Source: Corynebacterium sp. ACRPH (GTDB taxonomy: Bacteria; Actinomycetota; Actinomycetes; Mycobacteriales; Mycobacteriaceae). Taken from it: a stretch of 64,000 bases of DNA. The notes beneath the pieces were generated by a model that saw nothing but the letters and a program-made list of their open reading frames with translations, did not search any database and was not told where the DNA came from. The DNA lies in the NCBI RefSeq assembly GCF_022347285.1, contig NZ_JAKRND010000007.1, forward strand, positions 1-64,000, read 5' to 3'. A program made the position numbers and the translations under genes. Numbering within the stretch: position 1 is the first letter of the stretch; each line of letters begins with the position of its first letter. This document shows positions 7,975 to 17,294 of this stretch, in pieces.

Positions 7975-9567
7975 CTAGCGCTGCAGGACGAAGCGGTACA
8001 TCTCCAAGCGGTCCAGCAGCGAGCACTGCGGAACCAAAGGAACCGCCTGGTCATCGGGCTGAGGCTCCCACTTGCACGCTCCCACCTGCGCCAAGATGCG
8101 CCCGGTCCGCCGTGACAGCCACTTGATCTCGCTGGCACTGAGGGCGTCAGTACCCAAGGCAGTATCCGTCGGCGGCAGCTTCGCATCCGCGCGCGTGAAG
8201 CCGAGTGCCGACATGAAGGCCTCGCTGACCTCGTCGACCTCCGAATCCACCAGCGTAGACAGCGCGATGATCCGCGCCCACGCAGCCGCGCGCCCGATCT
8301 TGCTCTTCTCGATCGGCGCATCGGCCAGCAGCTCGGCGGCGTGCTCGGTGACGTTCGCCGGCCGCTCCAAGTCCAGCGCCTGCAGCAGCGGAATGAACTC
8401 GTACAGCGCCCGCTCGTGCAGAAGTTCCCGCAGCTCAGGGTCAGTTTCGGCGAGGATCTGCTCGACGGTATCCTTGCCCGCCAGCGTTACGTTCACCTCC
8501 GTGACATCCACCCGCGCCGGAATGCCTGCAGGGTGCAAGTGCGCAGCGAGCTCGTCTTCCTGATTCTTATTGACGCCACCCGCCTCAGCCGCATCCTCCT
8601 CCGTATCGGCGAGGAAGTCCGCGGCCAGGAGCACTGCTTCGGCATCCGGCTCGCCCGGCGCGTCGAAGGAAGCGTCTAAGGGGGAGCCGGTGGGGATGAG
8701 CTCGATTTCCTCGTGGCGGGTGGTGGTGTCTGTGACGTTGACGCTGAAGTCGTAGCGGCCTACCTTCAGCACGCCGATGGTCCCGCGGCGGAAAATGTCG
8801 CCGAGAGCAGTGCCAATGGAGTTTGCGCCCTTGGCGTAGACGCGCACGCGGCCGGCGGTGCGGGCGCGGAAACTCCAGGTTGGCTCGGTGGTGGTGTCGG
8901 CGGTGGCGGGAGTTTCAGTGTCGGCGCCCGCACTGTCAGCGCCGGGAGTTTCAGTGTCGGCGCCCGCACTGTCAGCGCCGGAAGTCTCAGCGCCGGCGGG
9001 CGCGTCGGCGCCGCGCTCCGCCCGCGCGACGTAGCGGGTGGGGTGCGCCTCGGGGACTCGGTTCACGGATTCAGGCCAGTCGAAGCTAGTGAGGATCGCC
9101 TCGGCGAAATCGGCCACGCTCATGGCGCCGGAAACGCTGAGCAGGCGGGAGTACCTTCCCACGCCCGGGAAGTGGTGTTCCACCACCACGGTGAAGACAG
9201 TGGTGTGAGCTCCGGATTTCTTGCTACTCCCCGCCCCCGGTGTGGACATAATCCCCACGCTTTCCTGCACTTCCGCCCCCTCGGCGCTAACCCCCTCAGC
9301 TGCGCTGTCTGCCGCTCCCCCGGCGTTAGCCTCCGCCCCGTCGGCGCCATCGCGCCGGGAGGTGCGGATTTGCGACAGGGAGATCACGCTGCCGCCCGCG
9401 ATCGGTGCCTCCGTGACCTGCGCCTCCATGGCCTGTGACTCCGCGGTCTGCGCCCTTTCCGGCGCATCCGCGGCCTCCGCGCCGCCGTTCACCTTCGCTC
9501 GCGCAGCAGTGGAACCGCCGGCTGATTCATAGCCCCCGGCGGCTCCAAAAAGCGATGAGCGATTCAT
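7975..9567 (-). CDS. Conserved hypothetical protein, possibly pRiA4b ORF-3-like
   Basis: 530 residues. The N-terminal 120 are Ala/Gly/Glu-rich and probably disordered. A middle domain starts at TTVFTVVVEHHFPGVGRYSR, with MSVADFAEAILTSFDWPES, and continues after a low-complexity insert at FRARTAGRVRVYAK...RRGTIGVLKVGRYDFSV. This arrangement is reminiscent of pRiA4b ORF-3-like domains, but that match is tentative. The insert contains the repeat ETPGADSAGADT, encoded by a 36-bp tandem duplication near 8910-8985. A helical C-terminal domain (about 370-530) ends with WLSRRTGRILAQVG. A copy of the dispersed motif at 8568 encodes GGVNKN. It is convergent with the gtrA pair and transcribed after the next minus-strand gene (24-bp gap). 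Function unknown. Confidence 0.8.
   Translation of the reverse strand: MNRSSLFGAAGGYESAGGSTAARAKVNGGAEAADAPERAQTAESQAMEAQVTEAPIAGGSVISLSQIRTSRRDGADGAEANAGGAADSAAEGVSAEGAEVQESVGIMSTPGAGSSKKSGAHTTVFTVVVEHHFPGVGRYSRLLSVSGAMSVADFAEAILTSFDWPESVNRVPEAHPTRYVARAERGADAPAGAETSGADSAGADTETPGADSAGADTETPATADTTTEPTWSFRARTAGRVRVYAKGANSIGTALGDIFRRGTIGVLKVGRYDFSVNVTDTTTRHEEIELIPTGSPLDASFDAPGEPDAEAVLLAADFLADTEEDAAEAGGVNKNQEDELAAHLHPAGIPARVDVTEVNVTLAGKDTVEQILAETDPELRELLHERALYEFIPLLQALDLERPANVTEHAAELLADAPIEKSKIGRAAAWARIIALSTLVDSEVDEVSEAFMSALGFTRADAKLPPTDTALGTDALSASEIKWLSRRTGRILAQVGACKWEPQPDDQAVPLVPQCSLLDRLEMYRFVLQR
8910..8985. repeat. 36-bp in-frame tandem duplication inside hypothetical gene
   Basis: The unit beginning GGGAGTTTCAGTGTCGGCGC is present twice head to tail, with a decayed third start, and encodes a 12-residue Glu/Thr/Pro/Gly/Ala/Asp/Ser repeat. 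The reading frame is preserved, so it lengthens a linker. Confidence 0.8.
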
Positions 9568-9591
9568 GCATCTAAGCGTAATGGCGCCCGG

Positions 9592-10389
9592 CTAACCTCG
9601 CTGGGCGAGAACCAGCGGAAGCGGCTGAGCAGTCACAAACTCGCTGATCACAGGGCCAAGTCGGCGGACTCGCAACTTATCGAATGCGTTGTACTGGGCG
9701 ATCCAACCGCGCAGTGCGGCGGCCTCCTGTAGAGCCGCCGCCACGGCCTCCCGCTCGGCTGCGCTGCCACCCCCGTTATCCGCACTATCGCTCCCGTCGG
9801 CAGCGCCCGCGCTCTCCCCGGCGCGGCTTCCGGCGCACTCATCCGCGCCTTCCCCAGCGCGTTGACTAGCACCGCTGCCAGCCACGCCAGCCTCGGCTTC
9901 GCGGAACTCCTCCAGCGTGCGAAAGCTCCCCCACGCCGGCTGCTTCTTCCCCGGGAACTCGTCGCTGAAGTGCTGCTTGGCGGAGGTGAGGGCGTCATTA
10001 AGAGCGACCTCCGTGGCCGCCACATCAACCAGCGCAACGTCACTCGGCAGCACCTTCGCCGCTTCCTCGTCGCCCACAAACAGCACGGGATAGCGCAGCA
10101 AGGCGGCGAGCATGGCCGCGCGGTCGTCGGTCCCCTCAATCCAGTCCGCGCTGGCGGCGAAGCCGTGGATGCCCGAGCCATCGATCAGCCAGGCGCCGGA
10201 AAAATCTCCAAGCTGCACGTCGGGGTCGGTTTCCACCTGCCAGATGGCGAAGGTGGGATCGTCGGCGGGGCCTGCGGCGGCCACGACCATGATCGGGTCG
10301 TAGCGGACGGGTTCGGGCGCGCCGGGGGCCGCGGTACTCGCGGCAACATTCGACTCGGCGGCAGTGCTTTCAGGGGCAGTTGTGCTCAT
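9592..10389 (-). CDS. Hypothetical protein, conserved-looking N-terminal domain
   Basis: 265 residues. After a Ser/Thr/Ala-rich start, residues 28-150 look folded (RYDPIMVVAAAGPADDPTFAIWQVETDP, then YPVLFVGDEEAAKVLPSD). A low-complexity stretch (about 175-215) and a helical C-terminus (RGWIAQYNAFDKLRVRRLG) follow. No family recognised. It is transcribed divergently from the 10426 gene, with only 36 bp between the starts, and probably forms a unit with the hypothetical gene downstream. Confidence 0.78.
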   Translation of the reverse strand: MSTTAPESTAAESNVAASTAAPGAPEPVRYDPIMVVAAAGPADDPTFAIWQVETDPDVQLGDFSGAWLIDGSGIHGFAASADWIEGTDDRAAMLAALLRYPVLFVGDEEAAKVLPSDVALVDVAATEVALNDALTSAKQHFSDEFPGKKQPAWGSFRTLEEFREAEAGVAGSGASQRAGEGADECAGSRAGESAGAADGSDSADNGGGSAAEREAVAAALQEAAALRGWIAQYNAFDKLRVRRLGPVISEFVTAQPLPLVLAQRG

Positions 10390-10425
10390 CGCTATTGGAG
10401 GTTACCACCGACTATGATCTTCCCC

Positions 10426-10740
10426 ATGGCTGTTTTTGATAGGTTCCCCGCCGCTGCGAAACTTTTCAAGCGCTCCAAGCTCTCCCCCGCCGAGCAGGAA
10501 CACAGGAGTGCACCGGTGCGAGTCGGTGGCGTCGGTAAGGAAAGCAGCTACGAGGCCTCCACCCGCACGAACCTGCCGCTCAACGAGTTCATGACGCGCC
10601 TCATGGCCCAGGAACTGCCCATCCTCGACAGCACCAGCCGCCAGCGCGTGCGCGACATCCTGCGCGAATACGACGGCCCCACCATCACCGAGCCCGAGGA
10701 ACTGCCGGAGGAAATCCGCCAGATCATGGAGCTCTACTAG
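10426..10740 (+). CDS. Small conserved hypothetical protein
   Basis: 104 residues from ATG 10426. A perfect-looking -10 box TATGAT (10413-10418) ends 7 nt before this ATG, which points to a leaderless transcript; ATG 10414 lies in the same frame but inside that box. The protein has a basic N-terminus (DRFPAAAKLFKRSK) and an acidic helical C-terminus (STSRQRVRDILREYD, then EELPEEIRQIMELY). No membrane segment and no recognised domain. It lies just upstream of dprE1. Confidence 0.72.
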   Translation: MAVFDRFPAAAKLFKRSKLSPAEQEHRSAPVRVGGVGKESSYEASTRTNLPLNEFMTRLMAQELPILDSTSRQRVRDILREYDGPTITEPEELPEEIRQIMELY

Positions 10741-10871
10741 CTCTCTGCTAGCTCGCACTCGCCCTTTCTTAGTGACGCCGCCCACACCGCAACTGCGAAA
10801 ACGCTGGCAACTTGAGCCCCACGCGGCGCCGCGCCCAGGGGTTGTCCCACCCGGGCGCTAGGGTAGAGAAC

Positions 10872-12284
10872 ATGGAATTGCACACCAGCACTCGTACCCT
10901 CACCGGGTGGGGTCGCACCGCCCCCACGACCGCCGAAGTTCTGTCCACACAGGATGTCGACCAAATTGCCGCCGCCGTCGCGCGCGTGGCCGACGATAAC
11001 GCGGATAAGCCCAGCCACCTGCAGCGTGGCGTGATCGCCCGCGGCATGGGCCGCAGCTACGGCGACCCGGCCATGAACGCCGGCGGGCTCGTCATCGACA
11101 TGCAGCAGCTGAACACGATCCACAGCATCAACCCCGATACCGCCCTCGTGGACGTGGATGCTGGCGTGACGCTGGACCAGCTGATGAAGGCCGCCCTGCC
11201 CCACGGCCTGTGGGTGCCGGTGCTGCCCGGCACCCGCCAGGTGACCATCGGCGGCGCTATCGGCCCGGATATCCACGGCAAGAACCACCACTCCGCGGGT
11301 TCCTTCGGCAACCACGTCCGCTCCATGGAGCTGCTGGTGGCCGACGGGCGCGTACTGCACCTGACCCCGGAGGGCTCCGAGGACGACCCGGAAGGCGAAT
11401 TGTTCTGGGCCACCGTCGGCGGCATGGGCCTGACCGGCATCATCCTGCGCGCGACCATTGAGATGACGAAGACGGAGACCGCGTACTTCATCGCCGATGG
11501 AGACATGACGCACTCCCTGGACGAGACCATCGCGTTCCACTCCGACGGTTCGGAGCACAACTTCACCTACTCCTCCGCCTGGTTCGACGCGATCAGCCCG
11601 GAGCCGAAGCTGGGCCGCGCCGCGATCTCCCGTGGCTCCCTGGCAACCCTGGACCAGCTGAAGGAGTACGCGCCGAAGCTGGCGAAGGATCCGCTGAAGT
11701 TCAAGGCCCCGCAGCTGATGACCGTGCCGGACATCTTCCCGAGCTTCACCATGAACAAGCTGTCCATGGTGGCCATCGGCGAGCTGTGGTGGCTGAAGTC
11801 CGGCGAGTACCGCAACCAGGTGCAGAACCTCACGCAGTTCTACCAGCCGCTGGACCTCATCGGCGAGTGGAACCGCGGCTATGGTTCCAAGGGCTTCCTG
11901 CAGTACCAGTTCGTCGTGCCGACGGAGGCCGTGGAGCCATTCAAGGAGATCATCCGCGACATCCAGCGCTCGGGCCACTACTCCGCACTGAACGTGTTCA
12001 AGCTGTTCGGCGAGGGTAACAAGGCTCCACTGAGCTACCCGATGCCGGGCTGGAACGTCTGCGTGGACTTCCCAATTAAGCCGGGCCTGGGCGCCTTCCT
12101 GGACGACCTGGACCGGCGCGTGATGGAGTTCGGCGGCCGCCTGTACCTGGCCAAGGAGTCCCGCACCTCCGCCGAGAACTTCCACAAGATGTACCCCGGC
12201 CTGCCCGGCTGGCTGACCACCCGCAAGCGCATCGACCCGACGGGGGTTTTCGCCTCCGACATGTCCCGCCGCCTAGAGCTCTAA
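10872..12284 (+). CDS. dprE1: Decaprenylphosphoryl-beta-D-ribose 2'-oxidase
   Basis: 470 residues. FAD-dependent oxidase of the VAO/GLDH fold that oxidises decaprenyl-phosphoryl-ribose. With DprE2 it gives decaprenyl-phosphoryl-arabinose, the sole arabinose donor for arabinogalactan. Seen: FAD-binding [12 protein letters not shown] and [24 protein letters not shown], then [22 protein letters not shown] and the C-terminal [11 protein letters not shown]. The cysteine in [11 protein letters not shown] (residue 397 here) aligns with Mycobacterium tuberculosis Cys387, the benzothiazinone target, and is present. ATG 10872 follows TAGGGT by 7 nt, so a leaderless start is likely; the frame is open upstream to 10812. 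dprE2 begins 49 bp after the stop. Confidence 0.96.
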   Translation: MELHTSTRTLTGWGRTAPTTAEVLSTQDVDQIAAAVARVADDNADKPSHLQRGVIARGMGRSYGDPAMNAGGLVIDMQQLNTIHSINPDTALVDVDAGVTLDQLMKAALPHGLWVPVLPGTRQVTIGGAIGPDIHGKNHHSAGSFGNHVRSMELLVADGRVLHLTPEGSEDDPEGELFWATVGGMGLTGIILRATIEMTKTETAYFIADGDMTHSLDETIAFHSDGSEHNFTYSSAWFDAISPEPKLGRAAISRGSLATLDQLKEYAPKLAKDPLKFKAPQLMTVPDIFPSFTMNKLSMVAIGELWWLKSGEYRNQVQNLTQFYQPLDLIGEWNRGYGSKGFLQYQFVVPTEAVEPFKEIIRDIQRSGHYSALNVFKLFGEGNKAPLSYPMPGWNVCVDFPIKPGLGAFLDDLDRRVMEFGGRLYLAKESRTSAENFHKMYPGLPGWLTTRKRIDPTGVFASDMSRRLEL

Positions 12285-12333
12285 CTGCATAGAGCTTTAA
12301 CTGCACAGCGCTTTAACCCGAAAGAGAGTCACA

Positions 12334-13092
12334 ATGATTGATGCCGTTGGCAAACCCCAGTCCATCCTGCTGCTCGGCGGCGCGTCCGACATGGGCCTCG
12401 CCGTCGTCGAGGAGTTCCTCTCCCGCGGCCCCGCGCGCGTGATCCTGGCCGCCCGTGATGGCGAGTCTTTGGATGACGCCACCGCACGCATGAACGCCGC
12501 CGGTGCCAGCGAGGTCGTACCCGTCTCCTTCGACGCAGTGGACTTCGATTCCCACCCGCAGGTTTTCGAGGAAATCTTCAGCCACGGCGACGTGGACCTG
12601 GCCATCGTTGCGTTCGGAATTCTGGGCGATAACGAGAAGCAGTGGACCAACCAGAAGCTGGCCGTGCAGGCCGCGCAGGTGAACTTCACCGGCGCCGTCT
12701 CCGTCGGCGTGCTGCTGGCGGACTACATGAAGAAGCAGGGCCACGGCCAGATCGTGGCGTTCTCCACCGTTGCAGGTGAGATGGTCCGTCGCTCCAACTT
12801 CGTCTACGGCTCCACCAAGGCCGGCCTGGATGGCTTCTACCGCATGCTGAACGAGGCTCTGCGCGGCACCGGCGTGCGCGTGCTGACCGTCCGCCCGGGC
12901 CAGGTGCGCACCAACATGACCAAGGACCTGGACGACGCGCCGCTGACAGTGGACAAGGAAGACGTGGCTAAGGCCATCGCTAAGGCCGTGGATAACCGCA
13001 AGTCCCTGATCTGGGTGCATCCCCTGTTCCGCCCGATCATGCTGATCCTGAAGCACCTGCCGCTTCCGATTCTGCGCAAGCTGCCGCTGTAG
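12334..13092 (+). CDS. dprE2: Decaprenylphosphoryl-2-keto-beta-D-erythro-pentose reductase
   Basis: 252 residues, short-chain dehydrogenase/reductase. It reduces the DprE1 product with NADH to decaprenyl-phosphoryl-arabinofuranose. The Rossmann glycine motif is LLGGASDMGLA near the N-terminus, followed by AIVAFGILGDNE, the serine in VAFSTVAGE, the catalytic YGSTKAG (Tyr-x-x-x-Lys) at about residue 158, and VRPGQVRTNMT. ATG 12334 follows AAAGAGAG with 5-nt spacing. Directly after dprE1, as in mycobacteria, so co-expressed. Confidence 0.95.
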   Translation: MIDAVGKPQSILLLGGASDMGLAVVEEFLSRGPARVILAARDGESLDDATARMNAAGASEVVPVSFDAVDFDSHPQVFEEIFSHGDVDLAIVAFGILGDNEKQWTNQKLAVQAAQVNFTGAVSVGVLLADYMKKQGHGQIVAFSTVAGEMVRRSNFVYGSTKAGLDGFYRMLNEALRGTGVRVLTVRPGQVRTNMTKDLDDAPLTVDKEDVAKAIAKAVDNRKSLIWVHPLFRPIMLILKHLPLPILRKLPL

Positions 13093-13123
13093 CTGTAGTT
13101 CTCGGGAGCATTGGTCAACTGTT

Positions 13124-13819
13124 TTACCAGTGATGAGGGTTTACGCTTCGCGCATGGACGGGCGGTATGCCAACCTCCTTGATGTCGTGACCAGAACAAG
13201 TCTCACTGGTAACAACGGCCTTCTTCACCCGTGACAGCGCGAACCAACGGATCGCTGATCGTAGACGGCACCATGCGACCAGATACCAACGCCCGTCGGT
13301 GAAAGCGAACAATACCGGTTCAACATCGCGGCAGCTTTCAACCCCCTCGCTGGTGATGTACTGAATTCGAACCACTTTTTGGTCTGTCATCGCTTGCTCC
13401 AATGCAGAGCGTGTAGTCCTCAACGAAGTGGCAGAGGGATTAACCCATACACGCTCAGCTAGTCGCTCAGCTTGCTGTCTCGTACGAGGATCAAGAACGT
13501 CGACGATTTTCTCTGCCGCCGTTGTTGCCAGGTCGGCATACGGCGCATCAGTCGACACGCTCGCAGCCAACAAGGCCATTGCCTCCGTCGGGGACAATCG
13601 AACCGGGGGAAGCGATGCACCCGGGACCAGGCCATATCCACCGCCAGGGCCAGGGCGCGACCAGATGGGCAGTCCGGCGCTTTCCAGCGCAGCTAGGTCA
13701 CGCTTGATGGTGCGGACCGACACCTCAAACTCGCTCGCCAGGCGCTCAGCACTGGTTCCGCGGGAGCCACTACGCCGCAAAACATCCGTCAGAGCGTGAA
13801 GACGCTCGGATCGCTTCAT
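13124..13819 (-). CDS. HTH/WYL-domain transcriptional regulator (YafY/DeoR-like)
   Basis: 231 residues. An N-terminal winged HTH (RLHALTDVLRRSGSRGTSAERLASEFEVSVRTIKRDLAALESAGLP in sequence order from residue 6) is followed by a linker and a WYL-type ligand domain (VRIQYITSEG, VEPVLFAFTDGRWYLVAWCRL, RWFALSRVKKA). Such proteins sense small ligands and usually control the divergent neighbour, here the alpha/beta hydrolase starting 74 bp away. A palindrome in the shared promoter (13862-13876) is a candidate operator. Confidence 0.9.
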   Translation of the reverse strand: MKRSERLHALTDVLRRSGSRGTSAERLASEFEVSVRTIKRDLAALESAGLPIWSRPGPGGGYGLVPGASLPPVRLSPTEAMALLAASVSTDAPYADLATTAAEKIVDVLDPRTRQQAERLAERVWVNPSATSLRTTRSALEQAMTDQKVVRIQYITSEGVESCRDVEPVLFAFTDGRWYLVAWCRLRSAIRWFALSRVKKAVVTSETCSGHDIKEVGIPPVHARSVNPHHW

Positions 13820-13861
13820 GGAAATGCCCGTTCAAAATTCATGACATATATAGTGACACAC

Positions 13862-13876
13862 TGCTGTCCAACAGCA
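13862..13876. promoter_or_regulatory. Candidate operator between WYL regulator and hydrolase
   Basis: TGCTGT (13862-13867) and ACAGCA (13871-13876) form a perfect 6-bp inverted repeat with a CCA spacer, 17 bp before the hydrolase ATG and 43 bp before the regulator start. The assignment to this regulator rests on position only. Confidence 0.5.
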
Positions 13877-13892
13877 CTGACATGATGGCACC

Positions 13893-14642
13893 ATGACATC
13901 AAAACAGCAGGAAAAGACCCCTCCCGTGATAATCCTGATCGCGGGCCATTGGCTTGGGGCATGGGCATGGGACGAAGTCGCCGAACAGCTGACATCCAAC
14001 GGCATGCACGCCATTCCGATCACTCTTCCCGGCCTCGACGATCAAGACCCACAGCGCGCGAACAGGACTCTCGATGAGCAAGTCGTGGCAATCCAATCAG
14101 TAGTCGACGCGCAGGGAGGCAATGTAGTTCTCGTCGCGCACAGCGGTGCTAATGCTCCGGTCAGTGTCGTTATCGACCAACATCCAGAACTGATCCGGCG
14201 GGTTGTGTGGGTGGACTCGGGTCCAGTCTTGCCAGGTAGCGTCTTCGCCCCGGATCTCCCCGAGTCGGTCGCGGAGGTGCCCCTGCCTTCCTTCGAGGAG
14301 CTCGGCCAACAGGCCAGTCTTGAAGGCCTTAGCGCAGAGCACCTACAGTGCTTCCGCGAGAAGGCCGTCGCCGAACCGGGACCTGTCATGCGTGCAGCTG
14401 TCGAACTAACCAATGATGGCCGCTTCAGCGTGCCGACCACGATGGTGTGCTGCTCTATACCAAGTGAGCAGGTACTGGGGTTGGCCGAAGAGGGACACGC
14501 AATGTTCGCCGAAGTGGCCCGGATCGACAATATCGACGTCATTGATCTTCCCACGGGGCACTGGCCGATGTGGAGCTGTCCCGAGGCATTGGCCAAAGTA
14601 ATCGGCCACGCTGCGGGGCAACCTGCCCGATCAAGTTTCTAG
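13893..14642 (+). CDS. Alpha/beta-fold hydrolase
   Basis: 249 residues. The oxyanion-region motif is IAGHWLGAWAWDEVAEQL near the N-terminus, followed by the nucleophile elbow VLVAHSGANAP (Ser at about residue 83). The C-terminal histidine is in LPTGHWPMWSCPEAL, as in the hydroxynitrile lyase/esterase-like branch. No signal peptide, so cytoplasmic. The substrate cannot be inferred. Divergent from the WYL regulator, which probably controls it; the 3' end overlaps the convergent MFS gene by 4 bp. Confidence 0.88.
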   Translation: MTSKQQEKTPPVIILIAGHWLGAWAWDEVAEQLTSNGMHAIPITLPGLDDQDPQRANRTLDEQVVAIQSVVDAQGGNVVLVAHSGANAPVSVVIDQHPELIRRVVWVDSGPVLPGSVFAPDLPESVAEVPLPSFEELGQQASLEGLSAEHLQCFREKAVAEPGPVMRAAVELTNDGRFSVPTTMVCCSIPSEQVLGLAEEGHAMFAEVARIDNIDVIDLPTGHWPMWSCPEALAKVIGHAAGQPARSSF

Positions 14643-16216
14643 TTCTTCGGCGCGCCCGGGTGCGCGGATTCCCGCGCATCCAGCTTCAGAAACGCCGAGG
14701 CCACCATCAGCACCACCGAGGCGAAAGCCGCCACCAGAAATGCCACATGGATGCCCTGGCCCACCACCTGCGCCTCCACCAGCGCAGGATCCGTGGCACC
14801 CAGACCCGCCAATTCCTCCGCATTGCTAGAGGCGTACCGCGTGGAGGCGAAAGTCATCACAGCCACGAAGATTGCCGTTCCTGCGCCACCGGCAACCTGC
14901 TGGAAAGTATTCAAGATTGCCTGCGCGTGGGAAGCCAACGAGTCCGGAACGGCCGCCAGGGCGTTGGACATAAGGGGCGTCATCATCAAAGCAATGCCCA
15001 AGTTCAACACAACCGTAACAAGCGTGAGCTGCACAAACGCCGGCCACGTGCCGGAACCAACCCAAGAAAACAGGTGCTCCGTCTGCTCCAGGGCGGCAAA
15101 GCCCATCATGCCGATGGTGATCAAAATGCTGCCCGAGATGATCAGCGGACGGGTACCGCGCGCGTCGTAGGCACGGCCGACCGCTGGGCCCAGCAGCCCC
15201 ATGACCAGGCCGCCGGGCAGGGAAACCATGCCGGTCTTCAGCTCCGACAGGCCGGCGACGTTCTGCGCATACAGCGGCATCAGAATGATGAAGCCGAAGA
15301 GCATGGAGAACGTGAACAGCAGCAGCCCCAGCGAGAGGTTGTACTCGCGCACGCGCAACGGCTGCAGGTTCAACAGAGGAGTGGCACCCGGCTTAGAGCT
15401 GCGCTCCAGGGAACGCTGGCGAAGGAAGAACACCGCCAGGATCGCCGCACCCACGGCCAGGATGATCAGGCGCTGCACCGGCACGCCATCGGCCAGCTCC
15501 GACAGGCCGGCCAGGCCGTACACCAGCCCCGCAAAGCCGAACGCGGAGAGGAAGACGGAGAGCACGTCCAGAGTAGGACGGCTCGGCTCCTCGAAATTCT
15601 TCACCAAGAACAGGCCCGCGACCAGGGCGATCAGCACCAGCGGGGCGACGAGGATGAAAATCCAGCGCCAGCCCAAAGCCTCCAGCACCACGCCGGAAAA
15701 CGTCGGGCCCAGCGCCGGAGCCACCGCAATAACCACTGAGACCAGGCCGAATACCGCACCGCGGCGGTTGATGGGAACCAGCCGGATGATGGTGGTCATC
15801 AGCATCGGGATCACCAGCGCCGTGCCGCTGGCTTGGATCACACGCGCCAGCAGCAGGATCGGGAACGTCGGCGCTGCGGCCGCGAGGACTGTTCCGACCA
15901 GGAAGGTCGTCAACGCCGTCGCGTAGATCGAGCGCAGGCGGAAGCGCTGCATGATGTAGCCAGTCATCGGAATGACCACGGCCATCGTGAGCATGAATGC
16001 TGTGGTCAGCCATTGCGCTGCATCGGCGGTGACGCCAAACTCTCCCATCAAAACGGGCAGGGCCACGGACAAGGTGGTCTCGTTGAGGATCACCACGAAG
16101 GCCGCGGCGACAAGCACGCCGATCAGGAGCTTGGCGCCGGGCGCGGGCTCGCCGGGAGGGACGGAGTGCTCCGCGCGGTCGGAGTTGGTGGCGTCAGAAA
16201 TAGATTCTTCAGACAA
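14639..16216 (-). CDS. MFS multidrug efflux transporter, DHA2 (EmrB/QacA) family
   Basis: 525 residues from TTG 16216, chosen because GGAGGG lies 6 nt upstream; the frame stays open to 16258. About 14 membrane segments, typical of the 14-TMS proton/drug antiporters. Motif region LNETTLSVALPVLMGEFGV then AQWLTTAFMLTMAVVIPMTG, and GFVLR-like loop MQRFRLRSIY. The sequence after the start (ISDATN) carries a dispersed-motif copy (16190). The promoter region contains an inverted repeat GCGGG...CCCGC near 16240-16265. Substrate unknown. Confidence 0.92.
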   Translation of the reverse strand: MSEESISDATNSDRAEHSVPPGEPAPGAKLLIGVLVAAAFVVILNETTLSVALPVLMGEFGVTADAAQWLTTAFMLTMAVVIPMTGYIMQRFRLRSIYATALTTFLVGTVLAAAAPTFPILLLARVIQASGTALVIPMLMTTIIRLVPINRRGAVFGLVSVVIAVAPALGPTFSGVVLEALGWRWIFILVAPLVLIALVAGLFLVKNFEEPSRPTLDVLSVFLSAFGFAGLVYGLAGLSELADGVPVQRLIILAVGAAILAVFFLRQRSLERSSKPGATPLLNLQPLRVREYNLSLGLLLFTFSMLFGFIILMPLYAQNVAGLSELKTGMVSLPGGLVMGLLGPAVGRAYDARGTRPLIISGSILITIGMMGFAALEQTEHLFSWVGSGTWPAFVQLTLVTVVLNLGIALMMTPLMSNALAAVPDSLASHAQAILNTFQQVAGGAGTAIFVAVMTFASTRYASSNAEELAGLGATDPALVEAQVVGQGIHVAFLVAAFASVVLMVASAFLKLDARESAHPGAPKN

Positions 16217-16358
16217 AAGTATCCCTCCACGATGTAAAAGGCGGGCGCATCGGTGCACCCGCGAACCTTGGATACTTTACACCAGGTTTGCTGGCCGCAG
16301 AGGGGTGAGAGGTGCCCGCAAGGCAGGCGGGCCCGCCAGGTAGAGCGGGGTGGGCGGG

Positions 16359-17159
16359 TTAGCGCTCCAGTTCGCCCTGAGCCTCGCCAGCACCGTCGCC
16401 GTTGCCCTCGCCCTGCTCGAGGGCGTTCGCACCGTTCTCGGCGTTCAGCTGGGCGCGGATTTCCTCCAGACGGGAGCTGGCGCGCATGTCGTTACCAGCG
16501 GATTCGATCTCGGACATGCGGCCCTGCACGGAGTTCTCGACGAGCTCCTGGCTGCCGAGCGCCTGGGCGTAGCGCTGCTCGATCTTCTCGCGCACGCTGT
16601 CCAGGGTCGGCACGTCATCGTTCTGCACCAGGCCATCCATCTGCTGCATGGAGTTCGCGGTGGCCTCCTGCATCTTCGCCTGATCCACCCGGGAACGCAG
16701 CTGGTTGATCTGCGCCATCTGATCCTCGAGGCGGGCGGCGGACTGCTGCTGTTGCTGCTGCGCCTGGCGGGCGGCCTCTTCCGCACCGGAGTACAGCTGC
16801 TTGGTCTCCTCAAGCTGCTGCTCGACCGTGACCAGCTGAGATGCGAACAGCTCGGCCGTCTGGTTCAGCTCGTTGGCCTTGGCCTGGTCGCCATCGGCCG
16901 CGGCCTTGTCGGCCTGCTGGATGGCGGTGCGGGCGTTACCCGAAAGCTTCTCCGCATCCTGCTGCAAGCGGTTCATCTTCATTTCCAGCTGGTTGCGATT
17001 ACCGATCACGCGGGCTGCGCTTTCGGAAATCTGCTGGTGCTGCTTGCGGGCCGCTTCCGTGGCCTGCTGGATCTGTACATGGGGATCCGCGTTCTCCTCG
17101 ATCTTGGTGTCGAGGGACTGCATCAGGTATTTCCAGCCCTTAGAAAATGGATTCGCCAT
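16359..17159 (-). CDS. pspA: PspA/IM30 (Vipp1)-family envelope-stress protein
   Basis: 266 residues, almost entirely predicted coiled coil and rich in Gln/Glu/Ala. The N-terminus MANPFSKGWKYLMQSLDTKIEENADP matches the membrane-binding start and first helix of the family, and VQIQQATEAARKQHQQI follows the usual pattern. PspA oligomerises on the inner leaflet to protect membrane integrity. ATG 17159 follows AGGAG with 7-nt spacing. The C-terminal about 25 residues are Gly/Asn/Glu-rich. No pspB/C or clgR homologue is adjacent. Confidence 0.92.
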   Translation of the reverse strand: MANPFSKGWKYLMQSLDTKIEENADPHVQIQQATEAARKQHQQISESAARVIGNRNQLEMKMNRLQQDAEKLSGNARTAIQQADKAAADGDQAKANELNQTAELFASQLVTVEQQLEETKQLYSGAEEAARQAQQQQQQSAARLEDQMAQINQLRSRVDQAKMQEATANSMQQMDGLVQNDDVPTLDSVREKIEQRYAQALGSQELVENSVQGRMSEIESAGNDMRASSRLEEIRAQLNAENGANALEQGEGNGDGAGEAQGELER

Positions 17160-17294
17160 GGGAAAACTCCTGTGTCGCTATGTAGTCGGTACTTATTCGA
17201 GATGTAGTGGTTTGCTTAAGTTAACTGCATCCCAGCGTACTGACTTTCCGCGTAGCGCACGGGGCGAAAGCGGGAGCGGGAGTCAAGCCCGCCG

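Noticed and set aside
10737-12185. 482-residue minus-strand frame opposite dprE1
   Set aside because: It is an antisense shadow of dprE1, with no domain and atypical composition.
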